Source: Eustoma russellianum (Eukaryota > Streptophyta > Magnoliopsida > Gentianales > Gentianaceae). From it: a stretch of DNA of 64,000 nt. The position numbers and the translations under genes are program-made. The stretch covers positions 4,704,224 through 4,768,223 of the forward strand of contig AP025054.1 in NCBI GenBank assembly GCA_036186865.1. Direction: 5' to 3'. Of the stretch, positions 19,540 to 29,195 are shown piece after piece. The notes beneath the pieces were generated by a model, which saw only the letters and a list, made by a program, of their open reading frames with translations, had not been told where the DNA came from and did not search any database. Numbering within the stretch: position 1 is the first letter of the stretch; each line of letters opens with the position of its first letter.

Positions 19540-20220
19540 AATTAATAAAAGTTGATATTATGGCGGAATGTTCCCTTAAAGGCAGAAAAAAGAAAAAGAA
19601 AGAAAAACTGAAGAACACGTGGTGATGTATGCATTAAAAAAATCAAATATTAATTGCAAAGCACTATTTCTGCCTAGAGTAGTGATGCATACACCAAGAA
19701 TTCATCACCATCTGTTCACCACCTCGTTTTATAGGTTGATAACTTTTGATTTATTGATATTCGAAGTTAGAATAACCCAGCAACTAATAAAATGCAAGGA
19801 GTAGGATGGTAGTGAGATGAATTTGGTGCTACATATCATCTAATTCTGTTTCTGGACTGACAGTTGTTTAAGGAATGATATCTTTTGGGGGAGAACATTT
19901 GTCAGACAGAATAAAACTGATGATGAGATTAAATATAATCCGTAGAAGCCTCGAGGACAACAGAAACTTCCCTCTATCCATTTCTTTTACATGATAAGTA
20001 ATAAGATAGTACATCTACATCTTGCCAATCATAAAATCCTCAGATTTATCAGCACACGGAGAAACCCGACAAATACGTATCTCATTCTTCCGCTTCATCC
20101 GCAGTAAACATCTTCCCAAACCATGTTCAAGATTCTTCTTAATTGAATCAACATTCCAAATCCAATTGAACCTCCTCTCCGACTATGCGCCTACATACTT
20201 AAATAAAACTAAAACCCACT
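19540..20220. other. Non-coding stretch before the tandem array
   Basis: Only chance ORFs are present. Near 20220 the phrase CATTCTTGCAGAAGCACATT, a component of the array that follows, appears for the first time. Confidence 0.3.
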
Positions 20221-20224
20221 TCAT

Positions 20225-21330
20225 TCTTGCAGAAGCACATTAAGAAAGTATAATGACGGTAATTACTACAATGATCTGCAAGAAACAAATTCACAATGAG
20301 CAAACAACTCGAAGAGACATTAAGTATAATGACGGTAATTACTACAATGATCTGCAAGAAACAAATTCACAATAAGCAAACAAGTCCAAGAAACCTGGCA
20401 AGGAGGAGGAGGAGAAGATGATGAAGCAGAGACATCAACGGGCATGACAGAGGCGCGACAAACAACTCGAAGAAACTAAAACCCACTGCATTCTTGCAGA
20501 AGCACATTAAGAAGTATAATGACGGTAATTACTACAATGATCTGCAAGAAACAAATTCACAATGAGCAAACAACTCGAATAGACATTTAAGAAAGTATAA
20601 TGACGGTAATTACCACAATGATCTGTAAGAAACAAATTCACAATGAGCAAACAACTCCAAGAGACCTGGCAAGGAGGAGGAGGAGAAGATGATGAAGCAG
20701 AGACATAAACGGGCATAACAGAGGCGCGACAAACAACTCGAAGAAACTAAAACCCATTGCATTCTTGCAGAAGCACATTAAGAAAGTGTAATGACGGTAA
20801 TTAATACAATGATCTGCAAGAAACAAATTCACAATGAGCAAACAAATCGAAGAAACATTAAGAAAGTATAATGACAGTAATTACTACAATGATCTGCAAG
20901 AAACAAATTCACAATGAACAAACAACTCCAAGAGACCTGGCAAGGAGGAGGAGGAGAAGATGATGAAGCAGAGACATCAACGGGCACGACAGAGGCGCGA
21001 CAAACAACTCGAAGGAACTAAAACCCACTGCATTCTTGCAGAAACACATTAAGAAAGTAGAATGACGGTAATTATTACAATGATCTGCAAGAAACAAATT
21101 CACAATGAACAAACAACTCGAAGAAACATTAAGAAAGTATAATGACGGTAATTACTACAATGATCTGCAAGAAACAAATTCACCATGAGCAAACAAGTCC
21201 AAGAGACATTAAGAAAGTATAATGACGGTAATTACTACAATGATCTGCAAGAAACAAATTACAATGAGCAAACAACTCCAAAGGACCTGGCAATGAGGAG
21301 GGGGAGAAGATGATGAAGCAGAGACATCAA
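20225..21330. repeat. Complex tandem array of two unit types derived from an exon/intron border
   Basis: Unit A contains AAGTATAATGACGGTAATTA, CTACAATGATCTGCAAGAAA and CAAATTCACAATGAGCAAAC. It recurs about ten times. Unit B contains ACCTGGCAAGGAGGAGGAGG, AGAAGATGATGAAGCAGAGA, CATCAACGGGCATGACAGAG and GCGCGACAAACAACTCG. It recurs four times, the last at about 21286-21352, where it runs into non-repeated sequence. Read on the minus strand, unit B is an open block (MPVDVSASSSSPPP) ending at CAG before GTNNCTTGG, an exon end with donor. Unit A contains TTTGTTTCTTGCAG, an acceptor-like site. The array therefore looks like an amplified exon 1/intron 1 border. Confidence 0.75.
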
Positions 21331-21545
21331 CAGGCATGACAGAGGCGCGACAACGAAGGCCTGCAGTAGGAAGGACTCTTGTTCTTGGCAACGCCAAGAA
21401 AGTGGCGGCTTGAACAACTCGAGTTCTTGAATGTGAAAAAAAGCAATAGTCGTCGATTGTCAACAAAATACTTCGAGGAATCGGCGAGGAACGGTGTGCG
21501 ATGCAGAATAGATGAAGCGGTGCACGGAAACCTACCGGGCATTTG
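21331..21545 (-). other. Possible first exon of an unrecognised gene, origin of the array
   Basis: On the minus strand an ATG at 21542 opens 71 codons (MPGRFPCTASSILHRTPFLA and so on). A second frame runs TRVVQAATFLALPRTRVLPT to MPVDVSASSSSPPPHCQ and ends at a CAG/GT donor. The Ser/Arg-rich composition would fit an organelle transit peptide, but the frames disagree and I cannot name a product. Confidence 0.27.
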
Positions 21546-22464
21546 ATGAAATTACTGAGAGAAAAAAGAAAGGGAAAAGAGTTCTGCAGGAAGTCCTACA
21601 AACCTCTGTAGGATTTTATTTCTCGAAAAGTGATGAATTCACAGAATACAGAATATACAGAAAAGGTTAGGATCTTTTTGGAATTTAAACGCGTCAAAAA
21701 AATTCTTCAAAAAAACAAAACGTGTCAAAAAATACCTAGACGTTGTACAACAGCTACTTTCATCATTAAAAAAAAAGAACCCGGGCCCAGGGCTGAGTTT
21801 GTGAAATTATTTTAGTTTCTTTTTGTTTTTCATTTTTTGGGAAAATCTGAACCTAATTTGACGGTTTTGAAGTGATCAAGGTCGTCTTTAGGGTTTTGCT
21901 TTGCCTATTTCACTTTAATAAAGTTTGAGATTGAATTCTACTCTTCTTATTTTATGCAAATTAATATTCGTTCGTTTTGAGTGTAATACTTGAAGTTAGA
22001 ATATATATGAAAATTATGTATGCTCTCATGTTAGATTAGTATTTATAATTAAACACACAATAACTACACATGAAAAGTGTCAATTATTGAAAGAATGATA
22101 AGTTTTTCATGTGAACTATTAATATTAATTCGATAATACTAAAAATGAACGATTTCATTTGTACAAACCACTTTTAGAATAAAAACGATAATTTTGTTTT
22201 AAATACTAAAAATGAACGCTTTCATTGAGACAGAAAGGCGCATGAGCATTTTATTTGAATTTTAAAATTTTTATAACTATTTGCCTTGATGAACTAATTT
22301 TGTGATCCGTTCCGATCGTTTATACCCTACGGCGCCGGCAATATTTTCAGTGGCTTTTGTTTTTGAAATATTTTGGTTTCTTTTGGCTCTTCGTTCATCT
22401 TGAATTTATTTTATAAATTTAAGTTTTAGAAACGTATTAAAGTATTTTTTATCAATAGAAAATG
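21546..22464. other. Gene-free AT-rich stretch
   Basis: No convincing ORF or element. The phrase AATACTAAAAATGAACG occurs twice (about 22133 and 22203). Confidence 0.35.
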
Positions 22465-22945
22465 AATATTTTCACTCCCTATTATTCTTATCCAGCCTTT
22501 ACTCATAAAATTTTGATTTATTTGGCGAAACTACCTTTCATTTAACTATTATGTGCAGCTCTACCTCGTCCCTTCCCCGACACCTCCTCCTTTTGACAGT
22601 GTTATCTTCTCCTCCCATCACACCTTCCCTCTTTCTTGTCGCCCCGCCCCAGCCCCTACCCCACCCTCCCCCTTCTCTACTTCCTCTCCGTCAAGCCATC
22701 GTTCCTTCTTTTCTTCCCCAGCCTCAAAGAGGTCGTCAGAGTTCGTGGCTTTGTTACTCTGACTTTGTTGCCGCGAGTTATTGATTTATGTGTATATTTT
22801 TTCTAGAGAAACAATGGGATAAAAAGAGGAAATCGAACAAGGAGAGAAATATTTTTTTAAATAAAATCAAGGGTGTTTTAGTCTTTTCACTAAGAATTAA
22901 TTTTAAAAGGTGTATGGATAAGAATATTCCGTTCCCATTATAATA
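22465..22945. mobile_element. Possible MITE/non-autonomous TIR element
   Basis: The left part CTATTATTCTTATCCAGCCT and the reverse complement of the right part (GAATATTCTTATCCATACAC) are imperfect inverted repeats. The interior is pyrimidine-rich. ORFs at 22551-22784 are low complexity. No target duplication was established. Confidence 0.35.
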
Positions 22946-23135
22946 TAGATATAATTCGAGAAATTAAGATAGTTGGTTTGTTAACTCTAATTTTTATATT
23001 GACGTTAAACTTATATTTTATGAAAACAAACTTTCATTTGGAAAATTTTGTGATTTTTTTATCACTTAACCGATTCGGCTAAACAATGATGATCACTGTC
23101 TCCTTCGATAACTCCTACCGTCAACAGTTGTTTTT

Positions 23136-23289
23136 GTTGGAGAAATGAAATGGGAAAAGATTGGATGGCAAGTGGGATTGTCAAAAGTTGACAACCACCA
23201 TACTTTGAACTTAATTATGATTAGTGTTCGTTGTCAACTTTTGACAAACCCACTTGCCATCCAATCTTTTCCCATTTTATTTCTCCAAC
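23136..23289. repeat. Long hairpin: 60-bp inverted repeat with 34-bp loop
   Basis: The left arm (23136-23195) starts GTTGGAGAAATGAAATGGGA and the right arm (23230-23289) is its reverse complement at 58 of 60 positions. Transcription from either strand would give an almost perfect stem. It could be a small foldback MITE or a young small-RNA locus. Confidence 0.9.
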
Positions 23290-23339
23290 AGTTTTCAGAT
23301 ATGGTGTGGCTGAGAGTGGCGAGTTATTGGAGTTGAGGG

Positions 23340-24149
23340 TGAAAGTGACATGATTGAAGAAGTCATAAGGTGATGAGGTTGTGGAAATGGAGGCTTAGGA
23401 TGGGGGAGATGAGTGAAAGGGGCGGACTGCATGGGAGAGGGGAGGAGAGGAAAGAAGGAAGAAGATGAGAGAGAAGTAGGGTTGAGGGTCGTATGGGAAA
23501 GGAGCGAGGCGGTGCTACGGGGGTGGGGGTCGGAAGAGGAGGAGGAAAAGAATGAAGAAGAAGAGAAAAATAAAATTGCCACCGTTATTGCAATCAATTT
23601 TGACCGCCATTAGGAAGTTACTTCAACAACATTTGCCGCCATATGAACTTACCCTATAATTCGAATATTCATCTTCAATCCCATTTCTAAATTCTACTGA
23701 CATATATTTCCTTGAATTGATTAACGCACGCAAACCCACCCTTTTTTTTAGCGACAGACGTAATTTATTGCAATTGATTCCTATTATCCCATGTATATAT
23801 ACATACATGTCAACATCTCCTCTCTATATTTAGATATAAATATAGATAGGCATATATATACATACATATATAATGTGTATATATTGGAGAACATATCAAA
23901 ATATATAAAAATAAAGTTTTGGTATATGTATGTGTATTAGGACTTTTATTAGATGATATGTAAGAAATAGAAATTGCTGTTATTGGGTTTTTTTTTTTGG
24001 TTTTGAAGAAGGGCTTGTTCTTCTTTTATTTTATCTGTTCACGTTTTCTGTAGGATATTTGTATGGGGAGTTTTCTTTTGTCTTTCGTCTTTCTCGGTAT
24101 TATGTATGTTTTTAAGAAATTCTGTGGTCATAAAGTCTGGGATAAAATT
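23340..24149. other. Purine-rich then AT-rich non-coding stretch
   Basis: 23340-23575 is strongly GA-rich and gives spurious ORFs on both strands. 23790-24000 has TATATACATACATG-type simple sequence. No gene seen. Confidence 0.35.
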
Positions 24150-24395
24150 TGTATGCATATATATATATATATATGTATGTATATACACACACACATATAT
24201 ATATATGCATATGCACATGCAAATATGTATGCGTATGTATATGTATATCTATATGTATACATATATGTATGCATGTATATGTAAATATATCCATATACAT
24301 ACACACACACATATACATATATTGTATATATGTGTGTGTGTGTGTCTATATGTATATGTATATATCTATATGTATATGTGTATATGTATATGTGA
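24150..24395. repeat. Compound TA/TG/CA microsatellite
   Basis: Mixed (TA)n, (CA)n, (TG)n and TATG/TACA tracts. Several ORFs rich in Y, I, M, C and H cross it and are artefacts. Confidence 0.92.
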
Positions 24396-24632
24396 GTATC
24401 ACATTTCATGTGAAGAAATGGAGGGGAAATTTCTAATACGGATAAAGCAAAATTTGCTTAAATCCTTACATGATGACTTATCAATCTGTGTTCTCTGTGG
24501 TATAAAATGTTCCATATTCCCTTTGGTTTATATAGCTACACAAATGAATGATAACCAAAATTAAAATTAAGGAATGACCAAATCACTAAAGCTTCAAACA
24601 ATTACTTAGACATACTGATTAAATCGCTAAAC

Positions 24633-25679
24633 CTAAAGAGTAATTACATCGGTTTGAGCAATCTCCGTATGATCAATATCATCTATCTCAGATTTGGAAG
24701 CCATTTCAGCAAGCTTAAGAAGACTCCCAATCGCCAAAATTGCTTTAGGGTTTATATCATGCAATGATCTTGCATACAAACATCTACACGCACTACAGGC
24801 AGCTTCAAACAAGGACTTATCATTGTTAGGACCCATTAAACAATGACTCAAGATCCTCAAAATCGGCTGCAAAATCTCCCATGACAGAAGAATTCTTCCT
24901 TCTTTACCTCTCTTCTCCTTCGTTTCCCCATTTTCGCTTTCATTCTGATCTTTTGAATTGTCATCCCTATAGATATCACCATCTACACCTGCCCATATTT
25001 CACAAAACTCGCAAAATTCGATCTTTGATCTGACCGGCATTTGTGAGATCTTGCTGTAATAAAGCTCGAGAGCGACTCCGACGATTCGTGCCCGCCGAGT
25101 CGATCTGACTGTGCCATGAGGTTCAAGGCTAGGTGAAATTACAGCTATATTCAGCTCGGTGGCATTGTTTTTGGACAAATTTTTTGTTTCGTGATAAATG
25201 CTCGAATGCGAAAGGTCCGGCACGCTAACGGTGATCGGCTGGCCTTTCCGAGCCGCAGTTTCGTGAGCATAGAGAGCCAATAGAACGGCTTCGAATCCTG
25301 CCAGTGGCTTGTGAAGCGTGACGCGTGAGAGATAGACGCCGGCAATAATTGGTAAGAATCTGAGAACTACTAAATGGAGTTCGGGTTCAGAGGATTGGAA
25401 AGTGTCGTATAGCCAGCGACAGAGGTTATTGTCGCCTGCGCCGGAGTCGGGTTGGCGGAGGAGGACGGAGATCTGGGTGGCAATTTCGTTTTCGTGGAGG
25501 AGGGAAAACGCGGGTGTTTCTGAGGCGGCGAGAGAGGGTGGGATGGAGGGAAGAATTGAGGAGAGAGATTCTATGGCCATTTGAGCTTTGGTGTAGGAAT
25601 CGGACCAGGTGATGCGGGGCTTGCCGCCGGATTTCTCCGGGCTGCTGGAGGAGTTATCTGCGGCGGAGTCGCTAGACAT
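24633..25679 (-). CDS. Hyccin/FAM126 family protein, 348 aa
   Basis: A single-exon plant homologue of hyccin (FAM126). In animals and plants hyccin is a regulatory subunit of the plasma-membrane phosphatidylinositol 4-kinase alpha complex, with TTC7/NPG-type scaffolds and EFR3-type anchors. Features seen: an N-terminal Ser/Asp-rich lead (MSSDSAADNSSSSPEKSGGK), then helical hyccin-domain blocks such as QMAIESLSSILPSIPPSLAA, NNLCRWLYDTFQSSEPELHL and RFLPIIAGVYLSR. Further on come KPLAGFEAVLLALYAHETAA and, toward the end, SWEILQPILRILSHCLMG and LFEAACSACRCLYARSLHDI. Length and the lack of introns match other plant members. The first ATG of the frame is used. No transmembrane segment is seen, so it would be recruited to the membrane by partners. 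Function in this plant is inferred from the family. Confidence 0.87.
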   Translation of the reverse strand: MSSDSAADNSSSSPEKSGGKPRITWSDSYTKAQMAIESLSSILPSIPPSLAASETPAFSLLHENEIATQISVLLRQPDSGAGDNNLCRWLYDTFQSSEPELHLVVLRFLPIIAGVYLSRVTLHKPLAGFEAVLLALYAHETAARKGQPITVSVPDLSHSSIYHETKNLSKNNATELNIAVISPSLEPHGTVRSTRRARIVGVALELYYSKISQMPVRSKIEFCEFCEIWAGVDGDIYRDDNSKDQNESENGETKEKRGKEGRILLSWEILQPILRILSHCLMGPNNDKSLFEAACSACRCLYARSLHDINPKAILAIGSLLKLAEMASKSEIDDIDHTEIAQTDVITL

Positions 25680-25904
25680 TTCCGACCGGCGGGACTGGAA
25701 GGCGCTTATGTTGGTTAGAAATCGATTAGAGGTGACGGAGGCAAAGAAAATGGCAACATTTTGAGTTTTGAAGTTACAGGGAGAAAATTTAGGATCTGAG
25801 GCATTTTTCTTACTTCAAATTATAATTCTTTTTTAGGAACAAATGATAATTCTCAAATATAAATATTTATGGCAAAAAAATTAAATCATCCCATAGACAG
25901 ACGT

Positions 25905-26065
25905 GCATCCATACATATACTGATATACACATATATGAGTGTATATATACACATATATATGAATATGTGGGTATATGGTATATATGTATATGCATATGTA
26001 TATGTATGTGTACATGTATATGTACATACATACAAACATACATCCACACGCATACACATACATAT
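25905..26065. repeat. Compound TATA/CATA/TG microsatellite
   Basis: Irregular CATACATATAC, TATATGTATATG and similar runs. ORFs across it on both strands are artefacts. Confidence 0.85.
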
Positions 26066-26069
26066 ATGT

Positions 26070-28750
26070 GGTCTTTTTAATTTGATGAATCATCACATAC
26101 TCATCTTTTACTTGTGTGCGTAAATAGGAAACAATTTGCAGAAAGCCAGTGAAATCAAATAAAATTTGTCAAATTATTTCCACGTTAAAGCTTGAGAGAA
26201 GTGATATGAATTAAATCATATATTAGTAATTTAAATTTTGTTATTTTGATTTTGCCTCTTAAAAATCTTGTATAACGATATAGAATGTTTCAACACCAGT
26301 TTCCTGTGAGGGAAAAAGGAATAAGATTATAAATATGTACGTAGGTAGGTAGTGGGCTCTCCTCGAATTATGTATAACAGTGAACCTTTGAACAAAAGGT
26401 GAAATCCCTCGTTCCTAAAACCACCACCGCACCATCCCCAAGGTGAAATCCGGCACGCAAACCTTTTACAATCCCTCGAGTTAAAGGCCAAAGAAGTGAA
26501 GTCACAAAATATTCGAGTGCCGTTATAACACAATATCATCAATACATAGATCATTCAATCATATTTAGTGATAAGTCGGATGCGTAATCTAATTATTTTA
26601 GAAGTGCAGTCGCAAAATATTACCCCCACCTGGTATGGACCCATTAATCTGTACGAAAATTTTTATAAATAATATAAATCGAATGGACTCATACAAAGTA
26701 TCCAGAACTCTTTCACATGGGATTCAAATTCAAGTCATTGCAATACTTGACCGTCATACAACTATGCTCTTCCACGTGTCTTTTCTTATATTCCTCCAGT
26801 AGAGGTGAAGCCCAAATGCAGTTTGGTTGACTAGGGTATGCATAGTAGTAAGGAATCACGCCATGGTTACTTAGCACGATGATTATAATCATGATATGAT
26901 TTTTTTTTGACTTAATTATTCTTGGATTATGTTTATTTTAAACTTTTGGGCTCAGTAAATTTGATATAATACTTCTACTTTAAAGGGCGTATAAAAAATA
27001 GAATATAATGCCTAGTTTAATCGTTATAACAGGTTTCGAATATAAAGTTGTTAGTTTTAGCATGCAATAACATTACTTTTACATGATGTTTTTGTTTCAA
27101 CCAAACCGATTACAAGCAGGACCGTTCTTATTATAACAATGATTGTTGGAATTTCGTTACGGAATCTATTTATTGTTAATTAATAATGATTTAATCGATT
27201 TCCAACAACTAAAATGGCTAAACAAAAAAAGAAAGACCGTACAATAAGATCATCAGGTGTTCTTCCTCCTCCCCCACTTATCCCTCGAGACCAAACACAC
27301 ACCAAAAAAAAAGGAGTAAAACATAATAATTAAACACCACATTAAGCCAACATTAATTCTCATCAACATCCATTACTGTGTTGCACGCCCAATGAAATTT
27401 GATCTAGAAAAATCTGTATGATGAAAAAGCAAACAAGAACTAGCTGGAATTAAAATTGACATAAGCATCTCCTAGGGAGGTCATCTGGTTAAGGTGGCTA
27501 TGCAAGCAAACGGCTAGGAATATGGAGGCCACAATCACCAGCCTTAAGATCAATTTTGTGATAAAGAATGCTTCGGAAACACATTATATATTACTAGAAG
27601 TACAAGCAAACCGAATCTTAACGAATAATTTAAAAATTAGGTTTAATTCGAACAATGAGGTTCGAATTTGTGATGAACTTAAAATTAAGCTCATATTCGA
27701 ATTCGATAAGTTTTAGGAAAAGTTTGTCTCAACTCAAAAGCTCAATTGCGATTTGTGAGCATTATTCGATTTGCAAACTCAGATTGGCTCGTGAGCTCGA
27801 GATCGATTCAGTGACTCAAAATGCATTATTTTTATGTAAATTATAGGCCTACAAATCGAGTCTATGAATCAAACCTTTGAAAAGCTTATTTTGTCTAATA
27901 GTATCGCCTTTTTTAACGATCAAGACTAGTAAGTCCATCGATCCACACAGTTGTCCACGTACCAGTAGAAGATTCAACAGCTACCATTGCCCCTGCTTCT
28001 TCATGTGGAACGAGGGGTTGAGGGGTGACTCGAAATGCTGACAAGATATCAGTATCTGTGGTTTCGTTTTCAAGAGTATAATAAGTCAATTTGTATTATT
28101 TAACACCAGCTTTGAATCTAACACTTGCTTTAGTCTATGTTTGTGGTGACATAAATCCCTCCATACAATCTATAGAATTTGGTTCTAGTTAGATAATTAG
28201 ATGAGTAATAATAGTTAATAACTAAGATTCTAATTCGTCGAACGTTCGAGCCAAATAACATTAAGTTTGACTTTGATTCGTAAAACATTTCGAACTAAAA
28301 TTATGATTCAGATTGGAATTCAAATTCGCTAAAATCGAATTCGAACCGAGTCATTAACAAATCAAACTCGAATAACTCATTAAAAACTCGATCCGCCTGC
28401 AGCCATGACACGATGCTCCAAGATCAACATCGAATTTTGATCTCCGAACCTGACAGTCGGAGAAAACCGTTCATCGAAAGTAGTTGTGTAGCTTCATTAG
28501 GAGGCCGTGGTGGATTACGTTGGTAGCTGCTAGGACAAATCACTCCTCCAAGTTGCCCACATTTATACATGGAGAAGCATATAAAAATAGATGGGAAAAG
28601 GATATAGCGAGTTCCTAACTCTCACAACCTTCAGTTTAGTTAGTTTAGTTAAAGCATGGTGAGTTGCAATTTTGTCTTTTTTTTTAAAAAAAAAAAATTT
28701 ATGTTTCGCTTTTAATGATTTTCTAGATTTGGTTCGAAGTCAACTATTCC
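26070..28750. other. Long gene-free stretch
   Basis: No supported gene. 27590-28400 is rich in TTCGAA/GCTCG motifs like the MITEs at 14.9 and 44.7 kb and may be an old relative. A poly(T)/poly(A) palindromic spot lies at about 28680-28698. Confidence 0.35.
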
Positions 28751-28754
28751 TTAA

Positions 28755-28965
28755 CTTTAGAATATGATGAAATAAAGCAAAATGACTCACTAAATTGGAC
28801 GTGCTTCTTATATTGTGGAGTAGCAGTTGATCGACAGAGCTTGACGCAATTTTCATTATGGGTCATCGGAAAACAACCTCACAGTATAGTTGCATACATC
28901 TGACCCCCTTACCACGCCATAGGCGAGAGCCTCTAAACCCATAGGATAATGTTGTCGTATGTCAG
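28755..28965 (+). mobile_element. SINE of the TTG-tail family
   Basis: Family landmarks: AATATGATGAAATAAAGCAA, AGTAGCAGTTGATCGACAGA, GGGTCATCGGAAAACAACCT, then CGCCATAGGCGAGAGCCTCT and a GTTGTCGT end. About ten full or partial copies lie in the right half of the window. Confidence 0.66.
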
Positions 28966-29195
28966 AATTCCAAATTTCATCTATCTCAATTATCAGGAAC
29001 CATGAATCAGCAAACAAAATTCTTCAAAATCCGTAGAACTGGCATTAGCACTTCAAAATCGAATATACAAGGGTACACAACAAGCTGATCAAGGAACTAC
29101 AAGATTAAGAAATATACAGCAGATTCTACATTTGAAATTCATGTCCAAACAACATACGATTTCCGGGTTAATCTAAGGTCAAAACATACCATGTT

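Noticed and set aside
20225..21330. CRISPR-like array
   Set aside because: Units are long, adjacent and of two types without unique spacers, in a plant nuclear context; it is a tandem repeat.
22551..22784. Pro/Ser-rich ORFs of 69-77 codons
   Set aside because: They arise from a pyrimidine-rich tract with no family resemblance, inside a possible MITE.
23295..23613. ORFs of 66 and 100 codons on opposite strands
   Set aside because: They arise from GA/CT-rich low-complexity sequence.
24063..24564. Overlapping ORFs of 68-152 codons on both strands
   Set aside because: They translate a TA/TG/CA microsatellite (runs of Y, I, C, H, M).
25867..26123. ORFs of 60-84 codons on both strands
   Set aside because: They are a product of the CATA/TATG microsatellite.
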